Assembly: GCA_026003255.1 (NCBI GenBank)
Contig: BPGX01000003.1
Span: 124,001-188,000 of the forward strand
Direction of reading: 5' to 3'
Origin: Bacteroidia bacterium
GTDB taxonomy: Bacteria > Bacteroidota > Bacteroidia > B-17B0 > Aurantibacillaceae
DNA length: 64,000 nucleotides
Made by a program: the position numbers and the translations under genes. Positions 28,101 through 38,889 of this stretch are shown here, in pieces; positions within the stretch are counted from its first letter, which is position 1; every line of letters starts with the position of its first letter. The notes below the pieces were generated by a model. It worked only from the letters and a program-made list of their open reading frames with translations. It did no database searches and was not told the origin of the DNA.

Positions 28101-31100
28101 CGGATTTGTTCGGCTTGTTGGAAAGTTTGTTTGGCTTTGTTGTATTCGGATAAAACGATTTGTTTTTGTTGTTCAGGTAATTGTTGAATGGTTTGTTCAT
28201 AGATATTAAAAGTGTTTTGGTTCAGTGTTTTATTGAATTGTGTAGATTGATATTCTTTTTCTAATGCGGCGATGTCAATTTTTTTTAGCATCTGCTAATA
28301 ATTTTTGTTTTTGATTAGCATCTTTAGTTTTATTTGGCTTTGTTTTTGAGTTCTGCAGAGATTTTTCTTAAACTATGCTGCTTGTTTTGAAAAGAATTGG
28401 ATTTGGTTGTTGGCATTAATGATATTCAAGTAATTTTTTACAAGAGGGTTGTTGTTTTCTTCAATTGAAGGTATGTTTTGTTTTAAGGATGTTGCAGAGG
28501 AGGATTGATAGGTTTTGATTTTCAAATTGTTTTTTAAGTGCATTAAAACTGGATTTAAGTTGGTCAGATTCAGCTATAGCGTTGATGATTTCTTGTTGGT
28601 TTTCCAATTGGTATACAGGTCAGCGGTGAGATTATTGGTGTTATAATTTTTACTGATATTTGAGTTATTGTTTGCAATGTTTTGTTGATTGTTAGGTTGA
28701 GTGTTTGTTTTGATTGTTGCTTACAATGTTTTGTTGATTGTTAGGTTGAGTGTTTGTTTGATTGTTGCTTACAATGTTTTGTTGGTTGTTGGCTTGAGTA
28801 ATGTTTGGGTTGTTGGGCGGATTGTTATTTGCGATGTTTTGTTGGTTGTTACCAATATTATTTTGATCTGGATTATTGGGTTTAGAATTATCCGGTTTAT
28901 TTTTATTATTGGATAGAGCTAATAATTGGTCGTTGTTATTTTTAAGGATTTGTTCCAATTCATAATTTAGATTTTGAAGTTTTTGTTTTTCAGTTGTATT
29001 ATTGGTGTTCGCAATTTTTTTTGTTATTTTTCTTCAATGGATTTGGTGAGGATTTGATTGTATTCTTCTAATATTTTTTGTTTTTCAGTAGGATTGGATG
29101 CATTATTAATTTTTGAAATGTATTCTTGATTAATAGCATTGATGTTAGAAGTATTGATTAATAGCAGTGATTTTGTAGTGGAAGTTTGAGAGATGTTTGT
29201 TTGGGGCAGGGGTTCGTTGTTTTTTACTTTTGCTATGATTTCTTTTTGTTCCTGAATACTTTGTAAATCTTCTTTTGTATCGTCTATTTTAGATTTTAAT
29301 GATGCTAATTCGTTTTGTTTTTCACTTAAACTCGTTTTGTCGGTCGTTAATTTGTTGTTGAAGGTTTTCTTTTAGTGATTTATCTTTGGTTTCAGAAAGT
29401 TCTTTGTTGAGATTAGAGATGTCTTGCTGGATAAGTTGAATGTCAGATTCAAGTGTGTTTTTTTGTTTTTCAAGTTTTGCTAATTCTTCTTGTTTATTTT
29501 TTTCATGGGAAGAGAGAGAAGTTAAAGGATCGGATTTTTCAGATTTTTGTTTTTCTAATGATTGGAGTTCTTTTTGAAGTTGAACCAGTTTGTTTAATGC
29601 GGCATTTTTATTTTTTGATTTTTCCAGTTCTTCCAGTGTTTGAGCGAATTGAAGATTAAGGTCTGCTTCTTTTTTTTGAGATTTCTAATTTGGATTGTAC
29701 TTCTTTTTGATAATTTTCAAAGAATTGCTTTTGTTCTAATGTTGTATTTTTTTTTGTTTTTTAACTCATTGAGTAATTGAGTGAGTTGTTCTTTTTCTTC
29801 TTTGCTGTCAGATGCGTTTATTTGATTTTGTGTTTCCTGTATATTTTTCTCAATTTCACTGATTTCGTTATTTTTAATCTGAAGAACTTGATTTAATTGA
29901 TTGTTTTCAATTTCTAATTGGTTTACTTCTTGTTGTGCTTCTTGCGCATCTTTTTTGACGATTTGTAATAGTTCTTGTGTATTATTAGGAGGTATAGGTG
30001 TGTTAGAAGCTGATAGTTCTGATTTTTCTTCTTTATTTTCAGTTATATTTTTTTGTTCAGCAATAGGATTTTTTGAAGCATTGTTTTGTTGGAATTGTTG
30101 TTCATTTACATCTAATTGTGCTTTTTTCTCAATGTATTCAACAATGTCCAGATAGGCATTTTCATTATTGAGTTCATCAAAATAGTTGGTGATAACAAGT
30201 ATATTTTTTTCATAAGATATGGTTTGACGAAGTGGTTTGACGGCATAAGAAACCGGCAGATTGATTGCTTCGGATTGTTTAGTAAAAACCGGGCGTTTCA
30301 ACGGTGAAAAGGAATTTTCCGCCATTGGGCAGTTCCATATAGTATTGACCATTTTCATCAGCGGCAAAAGTACCGACGAGGTCACCGGTTTCTATGTTTT
30401 TTACAGCAATTACAGAACGGACACTTTGATTAATTTCTGTTTTACGGACATTGCCTTTAATGGCTACAAAAAGTGGAGGGACTCTTTCGGTTTTAATTTT
30501 GAGTACATCTATTTTACCGGGTGGGGCATATCTAGATGTGGAGAAGAAAGCGATTTTTTTTGATGAATCGGTTACAAAGAGGAAATCATCGCCGGGAGAA
30601 TTGATAGGGAATTCAAGATTTTCAGGAGGGCTCCATTTTTGTGTAGTTTCATCAAAGGTTGATTTGAAAATATCATATCCGCCCATTCCTTTGTGACCTT
30701 TGGAAGCGAAGTATAGCACTTTGCCATTAGGATGAAGGAAAGGATAATCTTCATCATAAGGCGTGTTAATTTCTGTGAGTGGTTGAGGTTTGGCAAATGT
30801 GCCATTGGGTAATCGTATTGCAAAATAAATGTCCCGACCATTTTTACCGTCTTCTCCATAACTGGAGAAAAAAACTTTATTACCTTCTTGAGGTAAATAA
30901 ATGATGGATTTATCTTTTTTCTTTTTGTCTAATTTTGTTTGAAATTCATCTGGTTTCAAAAGTAATTTCCCACCTATTGAAGAAAGGTCATAACTGCGAA
31001 AGTATTCAGATTCGTCTAATCTTTTTTTTGAGATTACTACTAGTTCTTTAATGTTTGAAAGTAGTTTTTTTACCATTTTCACAGGCAAAAATTTCTTTAT

Positions 31101-31605
31101 CTGCTTCCAATTCTTTTACTTTTGAAGCGGGGACTTGTTGTTTAAATTCTTTATAGTATTTAATAGCTTCGTCAAATCTATAGTTGATGTGGTAAGCTTT
31201 ACCAAGATAAAATAGCGCTTCTACGGGAACATCTTTTTTAGTAACAAACTTTACAGCAAATTCTAAGTAAGGTATACATTTTTTCTTTTCAGGTTCAGCA
31301 AAAATCATGGATACACCAAGACGATAGTTGTAAATTGGTTCTTTTGAAAAATTGGCTACTAATTGAGAGTATAATTTATAGGATAAAATATAATTTTCTT
31401 CTTTAAATGCTTTATCTGCTTCTTTTTTAATGTCGTCAATATCTTTTTGTCCAAAAGAAAAGACACTTACAACAAAAAGAAAAACTAAGTAGAATAATCC
31501 TTGCTTTTGAGATTTTATATTATGGATAACAGTAATGGAAGCCAAGAAATAAATGAGTTTTATTTTATTTGAGGCAAAATAATAAAAAAAATTATTTGTG
31601 AGCAA
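25150..31605 (-). pseudogene. Very long PorE-like TPR/PD40/coiled-coil/SPOR protein, multiple frameshifts
   Basis: Reading leftward, fragments in alternating frames line up as one protein of about 2,100 residues. A signal peptide and TPR region come first (31605-31048, YLGKAYHINYRFDEAIKYYKEF), then PD40 units and a CarboxypepD-reg fold (31088-30279, LHPNGKVLYFASKGHKGMGG). A Q/N/E-rich coiled coil follows (30385 to about 26700), then a 17-residue QP-repeat block. The C-terminal 27486-25150 segment (778 residues) has three SPOR-like domains (FSVQVGAFKN; YTIQIGVYGK; FKVQIGAFRN). Breaks are mostly single extra A/T bases: A7 instead of A6 at 31065-31071, T5 instead of T4 at 30284-30288, A9 instead of A8 at 29747-29755. 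The start is uncertain; a TTG giving ASITVIHN is an alternative. Either a decayed gene or homopolymer errors would explain this. Confidence 0.7.
26420..26623 (-). repeat. Four tandem 51-bp units encoding a 17-residue QP repeat
   Basis: The string GGTTTGTT recurs at 26420, 26471, 26522, 26573 and 26624, exactly 51 bases apart. On the coding strand each unit reads close to QQPITQQNKPQQIQQPT. Being in multiples of three, copy-number change would keep frame and vary the length of a flexible linker before the SPOR-like domains. Confidence 0.9.
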
Positions 31606-31634
31606 CTCAAATAGTGTTTGGAAATAGGGAATTA

Positions 31635-33939
31635 TTATACAGTTATTGGTTTAATTTTAATATTATTAGAGTCGTTTCTTTTTTGAGCATCCAAAACTGA
31701 AATAACTGTCATGTTGACGATTTCTCTTACTGTTGAAGTGAGTTGTAAAACATGGACTGGTTTTTTCAATCCCATTAAAATAGGTCCAAAAATTTCTGCA
31801 TTACCTAACTCTAAAAGCATTTGTTGTGTAATATGAGCAGAGGACAAATTGGGAAATATAAAAGTGTTGACTTCTTTACCAACTAAGTTACTAAATGGGA
31901 ATTTTTCTTGAAGCATGGCTTGATTAAGAGCAAAAGAAGGTTGGATTTCGCCATCAATGATGATATCAGGGTGATTTTTATGAATGTATTCGATGGCTTT
32001 TTGTTGTTTGATAGTTTCTTCATTTTTTACAGAACCGAAATTTGAGTAAGAGAGCATGGCCATTACTGGTTGTATATTAAATTGTTTAATATAATGATGA
32101 GTGAGTAAACTGATTTCTACCAGTTGTTCCCAGGTTGGATTTTCATGAATTGTAGCGTCAGCAAAGAAATATATGCCCTTTTTGGTACTTAAAGCATATA
32201 AACCGGCAACGCGGTGAAATTGTTCATCTGGGCCGATGATTTCAAGAGCGGGTTTCAGTATCTCTGTAAAGCGTCTGGTAATACCGGAAATCATTGCGTC
32301 GGCATGACCAAGTTCGACCATCATAGCGCCAAAATAGTTTCTATCACGCATGAGTCGTTGTGCTTCGTATAATGTGAGACCTTTTCGTTGTCTTTTTTTC
32401 CATAGGATTTCGCCGTATTCGTTACGGAGTTTTTCTTCTTCCATTGGGTCAATAATTTCAATATGTTCGGGGATTTCAACGCCACATTCTTTTGCCATTT
32501 CAAGGATTCTGTTTTTATTACCAAGCAAAATAGGGTGAGCGATTTTTTCGTCGCATATAACTTTTACAGCTTTGATGATGCGGAGAGCATCCGCTTCTGC
32601 GAATACAATTTTTTTAGGTTCTAATTTTGCTCGTTGCGTGATCGTTCGAATGAATTTATTATCTTTTCCAATACGGTTGGCTAATTGAATTTTGTATGCT
32701 TCTAAATCTTCAATTTTTTTTCGTGCAACTCCACTTTCCATGGCTGCTTTGGCAACTGCAGAAGATACTTCGGAAATAAGACGAGGGTCTAATGGTTTGG
32801 GTATAATGTACTCTTTGCCAAACACAAGATTTTTTTTACCATACGCTAATAGAACGCTATCAGGAACTTGTTCTTTGGCTAGTTTTGCCAATGCTTTTGC
32901 GGCGGCAAGTTTCATTTCTTCGTTAATCTGCCTTGCCTGAACATCCAATGCGCCTCTAAAAATATAAGGGTAACCTAATACATTATTTACTTGATTTGGG
33001 GTGTCACTTCTACCAGTGGCAACGATAATATCTTCTCGAGCACTAATAGCATCTTCATAAGATATTTCAGGAGTAGGATTGGCAAGAGCAAAAACAATGC
33101 AATTTTTAGCCATGGATTGTACCATTTCTTTGGAAAGTACATTGCCTTTTGACAGTCCAACAAATACATCGGCTCCTTTTATGGCTTCTGATAAAGTATG
33201 AACATCTGTTCTATCTGTTGCAAAAAAAGATTTGTATTGATCTAAGTCAGTTCTGTTTTTATGAATTACGCCTTTACTATCCAACATGATGATATTTTCT
33301 TTTTTTACTCCAATGGATAGATACATTTTAGCACAAGAGATTGCGGATGCACCGGCGCCATTGATAACCATTTTTATTTTGGACAAATCTTTATCAAAAA
33401 TTTCGCAAGCGTTCATCAATGCTGCCGCTGAAATAATAGCTGTACCGTGCTGGTCATCATGCATGATGGGAATGTCTAATTCTTCCTTTAAACGCTTTTC
33501 TATTTCAAAACATTCGGGTGCTTTGATATCTTCAAGGTTTATACCTCCGAAAGTGGGTGCGATATTTTTAACGGTAGTTACAAATTCATCAATATCTTTG
33601 GTATTGACTTCAATATCAAAAACATCGATGTCCGCGTAGATTTTTAAATAACATTCCTTTTCCTTCCATAACTGGTTTTGAAGCAAGGGCGCCAATATCG
33701 CCAAGTCCAAGGACGGCTGTGCCATTAGAGATGACGGCTACCAGATTTCCTTTGGCAGTATATTTATAGGCATCTTCCGGGTTTTTGTGAATTTCTAAAC
33801 AAGGTTCTGCAACGCCCGGAGAGTATGCCAGAGATAAATCTCTTTGTGTACTATATGGTTTTGTAGGGATGACCTCAATTTTACCTGGTTTTCCCTGAGC
33901 GTGATATTCTAATGCTGTTTGCTTTTTATATTCTGGCAT
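31635..33939 (-). pseudogene. maeB: NADP-dependent malic enzyme with phosphotransacetylase-like domain, one frameshift
   Basis: The N-terminal piece (33939 down to 33616) starts [21 protein letters not shown] and carries [15 protein letters not shown] and [20 protein letters not shown]. The rest (to 31635) carries HDDQHGTAIISAAALMNA, the NAD(P) fold VINGAGASAISCA, and a C-terminal PTA-type domain (ADALRIIKAVKVI; FPNLSSAHITQQMLLELG). The two frames join at a T5 run (33641-33645; A5 in coding sense), where four As would give [15 protein letters not shown]. The complete enzyme would have about 768 residues, normal for MaeB. Everything else is intact, so a sequencing error is as likely as a real mutation. 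The enzyme decarboxylates malate to pyruvate, supplying NADPH. Confidence 0.88.
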
Positions 33940-33958
33940 AGTTTTAGTTTTTTTATGG

Positions 33959-33966
33959 CAAATATA
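33959..33966 (-). promoter_or_regulatory. -7 box for maeB
   Basis: On the minus strand this reads TATATTTG (consensus TAnnTTTG), 19 bases before the ATG at 33939. Confidence 0.65.
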
Positions 33967-33999
33967 CTAAATGTTGATGGTGTTTATTTTAAAAAACAA

Positions 34000-34022
34000 A
34001 ACTCCTCAATATTTGAGGAGTT
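34000..34022 (-). terminator. Rho-independent terminator of recQ
   Basis: AACTCCTCAA and TTGAGGAGTT form a perfect 10-bp stem with a 3-nt loop. On the minus strand it is followed by TTGTTTTTT. It lies just past the recQ stop at 34053. Confidence 0.85.
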
Positions 34023-34052
34023 GAAAATTATTGTGATTAAAGTATACATTAT

Positions 34053-36413
34053 TTAATTGCCGTAATCGGAGATGAATTTAATTCGCACTAAACGTATTTC
34101 TTCTTCAGTGGTATCTTTTCCAAATTCTTTTAATGCTTCTTCTAAACTGTCTGTTTCTGATTCTTTGAAGTATAGCATAATGTCTTCAACTTTATCTTCA
34201 TCCATTACATCGTAAATGTAGTAGTCGATGTTGATTTTAGTTCCTGAATAGACAATAGATTCTAATTCATCTAATAGTTCATTGAAGTCGATTTTTTTAA
34301 GTTTACAAATTTCTTCAAGGTCAATTTTTCTATCAATATTTTGGATGATGGATACTTTGAGTTGTGATTTATTAGCTGCGGTTTTAATGACAATATCTGT
34401 AGGTCGTTCTATTTCGTTTTCTTCAACATATTTTTTGATAAGTGCAACAATTGGTTTTCCGAATTTAAGTGCTTTGCCCTGGCCTACACCACTGATTTTT
34501 GAGAGTTCTTCAATGGTAATAGGATATTGAGTGGCCATTTCGGAGATGGAATTTTCCTGAAATACCACATAAGGTGGTAAATTTTGCTGTTTAGCGATTT
34601 TTCTAACTTCATCTTTTATTAAATGGAAAAGAGTTTCATCAAGAGCAGTACTTCCAGATTTGGTTGGAATAGTAATTTCATCATCGTCTTTTTCGGCATC
34701 GCTGAAGTCCTGATCTTTTGTAAACATCACAGGGTAGGGCGCTTCTAAAAATTGTTTGCCTTGTTCACTGAGTTTTAATACACCATAAGTTTCAATTTCT
34801 TTTTGAATGAAACCATTTACAATAGCTTGGCGAACAATGGCATTCCAGTATTTTTCGTCTTTATCGTCTTCCAGTCCCTTGCCCCACATTTCAAGTTGGT
34901 TATGTTTGTAGGAACGAGCGGTAGTGGTCATATTAGCGATAAGGATATTGACAATGTCTTTTGCTTTATGTTTTTCTTTGGTTTCAAGTATGGTTTCGAG
35001 AACGAGTGCAAGGTCATCCTGAGCATCAAATTTTTCTTTTGGATGGCGGCAGTTGTCGCACATTTTGTTGCAATTCTCTTCATCAAAAGCTTCGCCGAAG
35101 TAATGCAGTAAGTATCTTCTACGGCAGGAGGAGGTTTCTGCGAAGGCGGCTGTTTCTTGCAACATTTGTTTGGCGATTTCCTGTTCACTAATTGGTTTAT
35201 CCCGCATGAACTTTTCAAGCTTCTGAATATCGTAATAGCTGTAGAAAGCCAGGCAATGACCTTCACCGCCGTCGCGACCGGCTCTACCGGTTTCCTGATA
35301 GTATCCTTCTAATGATTTTGGAATATCGTAATGGATGACGAAACGAATATCGGGTTTATCAATTCCCATACCGAATGCGATGGTTGCAACAATAACATCA
35401 ATTTCTTCGTTGAGGAATTTGTCCTGAACTTTACTTCTATCTTTGGATTCCATTCCTGCATGGTAGGCAGCAGCTCTAATACCATTAATTTGTAGGTGTT
35501 CAGCAAGTTCTTCAGTTTTTTTACGACTTAAGCAGTAGATAATACCAGATTTTCCAGCGTTCTTTTTAATAAACGAAATGATTTGTTTAGTAGCACCGAT
35601 TTTTGGGCGTATTTCGTAATAGAGATTGGGACGATTGAAGGAAGATTTATAGACAGTGGCGTCCATCATTCCTAAGTTCTTTTGAATATCTTGTTGAACT
35701 TTAGGCGTGGCTGTGGCGGTGAGTGCCATAACTGGTGGGCTACCTAATTTATCAACGATGGGGCGAATTTTTCTATATTCTGGACGAAAATCGTGTCCCC
35801 ATTCAGAAATACAGTGTGCTTCGTCAATTGCAAAGAAAGAAACTTTGAATTCTTTAAAGAAGGAGATGTTGTCTTCTTTATTAAGCGTTTCGGGAGCGAC
35901 ATATAAAAGTTTACATTTGCCGCTTAATACATCTTGTTTTACTTTTTTAGTTTCAGTTTTATTAAGAGTAGAGTTAAGAAAATGTGCTATATCAGTATTT
36001 GTACTAAAACCTCGCACAAGATCTACTTGATTTTTCATTAGTGCAATCAGTGGAGAAACTACAATGGCAGTTCCTTCACTTAATATGGCGGGTAATTGGT
36101 AACATAATGATTTTCCACCGCCGGTGGGCATAATTACGAAGACATTTTCGCCGCGTAAAACGCTTTTAATGATTGCTTCCTGATTTCCTTTAAAGTTATT
36201 AAATCCGAAAAAACTTTTTAGTGTTCCATAGATTTCAGCATCTGTATATTCCCTTCTTGGAGTATTGTTTGTTTTTTTATTAGATGTGGTTTCAGTTGTT
36301 TTTACACTTTGTTTTTTCTCTGCTGTACTTTTTGCTGATGTTTTTGATGCTGTTTTTGTTTTTTTCTTTGCTTCAGGCATGTCTAATGTTGAATTACTCA
36401 TTTTCTTTTTCAT
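34053..36413 (-). CDS. recQ: ATP-dependent DNA helicase RecQ
   Basis: The 786-residue helicase has Walker A PTGGGKSLCYQLP (about 98), the DEAH box DEAHCISEWGHDFRPEYRKI, motif V/VI (VATIAFGMGIDKPDIRFVIH; QETGRAGRDG), and the zinc-binding cysteines (SSCRRRYLL; ENCNKMCDNC). A winged-helix RQC region follows, then an HRDC domain (SGVGQGKALKFGKPIV near 640), then an acidic C-terminal tail. The first 50 residues are a Lys/Thr/Ser-rich extension (KKKTKTASKTSAKSTAEKK) not needed for the fold, perhaps disordered. RecQ works in recombinational repair. Confidence 0.95.
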   Translation of the reverse strand: MKKKMSNSTLDMPEAKKKTKTASKTSAKSTAEKKQSVKTTETTSNKKTNNTPRREYTDAEIYGTLKSFFGFNNFKGNQEAIIKSVLRGENVFVIMPTGGGKSLCYQLPAILSEGTAIVVSPLIALMKNQVDLVRGFSTNTDIAHFLNSTLNKTETKKVKQDVLSGKCKLLYVAPETLNKEDNISFFKEFKVSFFAIDEAHCISEWGHDFRPEYRKIRPIVDKLGSPPVMALTATATPKVQQDIQKNLGMMDATVYKSSFNRPNLYYEIRPKIGATKQIISFIKKNAGKSGIIYCLSRKKTEELAEHLQINGIRAAAYHAGMESKDRSKVQDKFLNEEIDVIVATIAFGMGIDKPDIRFVIHYDIPKSLEGYYQETGRAGRDGGEGHCLAFYSYYDIQKLEKFMRDKPISEQEIAKQMLQETAAFAETSSCRRRYLLHYFGEAFDEENCNKMCDNCRHPKEKFDAQDDLALVLETILETKEKHKAKDIVNILIANMTTTARSYKHNQLEMWGKGLEDDKDEKYWNAIVRQAIVNGFIQKEIETYGVLKLSEQGKQFLEAPYPVMFTKDQDFSDAEKDDDEITIPTKSGSTALDETLFHLIKDEVRKIAKQQNLPPYVVFQENSISEMATQYPITIEELSKISGVGQGKALKFGKPIVALIKKYVEENEIERPTDIVIKTAANKSQLKVSIIQNIDRKIDLEEICKLKKIDFNELLDELESIVYSGTKINIDYYIYDVMDEDKVEDIMLYFKESETDSLEEALKEFGKDTTEEEIRLVRIKFISDYGN

Positions 36414-36778
36414 TTTAATTTTCGGTCTATAAAGTTAGATAATTTAATTTCAATTTTCAGATATTATTTTATTATTTTAAGAAAAGTTTTAGACAAATAT
36501 ACAAAATTGTTAGATAAAGAAATTATTTTTTTTAAAATGTTATTGATGTTTTGAAACATATTTATTCCCATGATTACTAAGATGTTATAGTGGATAATAT
36601 AGGTGATATTAGATATTGGTTGTTGACAGAGAAAAAATTTTTTTCAGAAAATTAGTATAAAAACAACATAGGAGAATAGTATTTAAAGTCATTATATTTT
36701 CTCAACTTACTTCTTTAAGAAACAAATTTGAGATGATTTTATTTTTTTCTATACATTTTCGCCGAAATATTCAATAAT
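36414..36778. other. 365-bp intergenic region between divergent recQ and clpS
   Basis: CAAATATA at 36494-36501 is TATATTTG on the minus strand, a -7 box about 80 bases before recQ. The right part is extremely AT-rich with no ORF, no convincing hairpin and no strong forward -7 box; TACATTTTCG near 36751 is a weak candidate for clpS. Confidence 0.5.
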
Positions 36779-37060
36779 ATGGGAGAAAAGCGACAAGAAC
36801 AAAATTTTGAATTCTCAAGTGGCGTTCGCACTGATGATTATCAATTAGTTTTAATAAATGATGATGTCAATACATTTGAATACGTTGTTGAAACGTTGGT
36901 GAAAGTTTGTCAATTTGATTATGAACGAGCAGAACAGTGTACATTGATTACTCACATTAAAGGGGCGTATCCGATAATGAGTGGAGAAAGAAGTGATTTA
37001 GAGAAGATTCAATATCAATTAGCAATTAGAAACATTCATTCAAAACTTGAAAAAAAGTAA
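36779..37060 (+). CDS. clpS: ATP-dependent Clp protease adaptor ClpS
   Basis: The 93-residue protein has the ClpS core: YQLVLINDDVNTFEYVVETLVKVC (about residues 21-44), the N-degron pocket region NDDVNTF, then THIKGAYPIMSGERSDLEKIQYQL. ClpS delivers N-end-rule substrates to ClpAP. Five bases separate it from the M48 protease gene, so a two-gene unit is likely. Confidence 0.93.
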   Translation: MGEKRQEQNFEFSSGVRTDDYQLVLINDDVNTFEYVVETLVKVCQFDYERAEQCTLITHIKGAYPIMSGERSDLEKIQYQLAIRNIHSKLEKK

Positions 37061-37065
37061 TTAGT

Positions 37066-37869
37066 ATGGTGAGGAGAATTATTAAAACGTGTAGCATTTT
37101 ACTTTTCAGTATTGTTTTATGGATGTGCAGCAGGAATGCAGTTACAGGGAGAAAGCAACTGAATTTAATTCCTGAAAGGGAATTAATCGGAATGAGTTTA
37201 ACGGAGTATGATAATTTTTTAAAGCAGAACAAACGCTTGCCTGATAATGATTCAAGAGTCATTCAAGTGCGTGAAGTGGGTAATAAAATTAAGCAAGCAG
37301 TAGAACGATTTTATCAGCAAAAAGGATTAAGTAAAGAATTGGAAATGTATCAATGGGAGTTTAATGTGGTGGATGATAAAATTGTGAATGCATGGTGTAT
37401 GCCGGGCGGAAAGGTGGTGGTTTATACAGGTATTTTACCAGTTACACAAGATGATGCAGGGTTAGCAGTTGTGATGGGACATGAGATTTCGCATGCTCTG
37501 GCAAAACACGGAAATGAACGAATGTCGCAAGCGATGTTAGCGCAATTTGGACAGGTTACATTAGCAGTAGCTTTATCGCAAAAACCGCAGGAGACGAGAA
37601 ATTTGTTTTTAGCGGCGTATGGTGTTGGTTCAGGATTATCGTTACTTAAATACAGCAGAAATCAAGAAGCAGAAGCAGATAAGATGGGTTTGATATTTAT
37701 GGCTATGGCAGGATATAATCCTGAATTGGCGATAGATTTTTGGAAAAGAATGGCATCTTTGGGAGGGCAAAAGCCGCCGGAAATTTTAAGTACACATCCA
37801 AGCGATGAAACGAGAATAAAACTTATTCAAGAGTTTTTACCAGAAGCAAAGAAATATTATCGTCCATAA
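37066..37869 (+). CDS. M48 family metalloprotease, probable lipoprotein
   Basis: The 267-residue protein has a short N-terminal hydrophobic segment ending in Cys (SIVLWMCSRN, Cys about 22), suggesting a lipoprotein although the lipobox is imperfect. Conserved GRKQLNLIPERELI follows. The zinc site is HEISHALAKHG (about 145-155), with the third ligand Glu in NQEAEADKMG. The end, STHPSDETRIKLI, is typical of this M48 subgroup (YggG/LoiP-like and Bacteroidota homologues). A periplasmic quality-control role is inferred. Confidence 0.9.
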   Translation: MVRRIIKTCSILLFSIVLWMCSRNAVTGRKQLNLIPERELIGMSLTEYDNFLKQNKRLPDNDSRVIQVREVGNKIKQAVERFYQQKGLSKELEMYQWEFNVVDDKIVNAWCMPGGKVVVYTGILPVTQDDAGLAVVMGHEISHALAKHGNERMSQAMLAQFGQVTLAVALSQKPQETRNLFLAAYGVGSGLSLLKYSRNQEAEADKMGLIFMAMAGYNPELAIDFWKRMASLGGQKPPEILSTHPSDETRIKLIQEFLPEAKKYYRP

Positions 37870-37873
37870 TTCA

Positions 37874-38845
37874 ATGAAAAAAATAGTTTTTACTATACTA
37901 TATGTTTTTGTGTATACGTTTCTTTAGAGGCGCAGCAGTATCCTTTTATGACACAATATAGAGGAAATTTGTACATTTTTAATCCTGCTTTTTCCGGGAC
38001 AAAGCGTTGGATTGATGCGAGAGCTATGTATCGGCAACAATGGACGGGATTTACAGGTAGTCCTACTACAGCGGCTGTAAACTTTAATATTCGCTACCTG
38101 AATGGTAAATTAGGAAGTGGTTTTATGGTGTTTAATGATAAAATCGGGGCTTTTGTAAATAATTATTTTTTCTGGGAATGCTGCTTATCATATAAAAATG
38201 AGTGATACCGAGTTGTCGTTTGGTTTTGCGTTGGCTTACACAATGTTCAAAATAAATCCGTCAGTAATTACATTGCGCCATCAAGTTGATGCTTCTGTAG
38301 ATTTAAGTAGTTCGGCACTTACACAAAAAAAGTTTGAAGGAACTTTTGGATTGTTGTATTATAATGATAGATTTTTCTTGTCTTTATCAATGTTGCAGTT
38401 GTTTGGAGCAGATTATAAATTTAAGTATTCCAATCCTGATTTTTTTAGAGGGAATTATTTTAATGAAAATCAAATTATGTTTGGTGCTGGATATAATTTT
38501 GGAGAAAATCCTGATTATGTTTGGGAAAATACTTTTTGGGTAATGAGCGGAAAAGCAATGCCGTTGTTTTTAGATTATTCCTTGAGGTTACATATTAGAA
38601 AAACATTATTAGTAGGAGGGAGCATCAGACCTGGGAATGCATTGGCACTACATGCTGGTTTGAATATTATGGATAAATTTCAGATTTCTTATAGTTATGA
38701 TATACTAACTTCAAAATTAAAAACTGCACAAAAAGGCACACATGAAGTAAACTTAATTTTATCAATAGATAAAAGTTTAAACTACAAGAAAAGTGGGGTA
38801 GATAAAAGATTTTTAAGACAAAAATATCAGTATCTTTTGAATTAA
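37874..38845 (+). pseudogene. PorP/SprF-like protein, two frameshifts
   Basis: The ATG at 37874 begins a signal peptide (MKKIVFTILYVFVYTFL) that stops at a TAG. The family hallmark QQYPFMTQYRGNLYIFNPAFSGTKR then continues in another frame (to 38205), and the rest (MSDTELSFGFALAYTMFKINPS to 38845) is in the third. The second break is a T6 run near 38166-38171, where five Ts give YFSGNAAYHIKMSDT. The first needs one added base near 37921. The reconstructed protein has about 323 residues, as in the PorP/SprF family. No adhesin gene is adjacent. Confidence 0.75.
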
Positions 38846-38889
38846 TAAGAAAGTAATTCAGTAAGGAAAAATGGTTTATATTTACGGGT

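Noticed and set aside
28070..28291. Short minus-strand ORFs at 28070-28291 and 28692-28958 as separate genes
   Set aside because: They join in register with the surrounding coiled-coil sequence after single-base corrections, so they are fragments of the long PorE-like gene.
36414..36778. Long recQ-clpS gap as a possible small RNA gene
   Set aside because: Apart from one minus-strand -7 box I see no stable hairpin, terminator or conserved motif.
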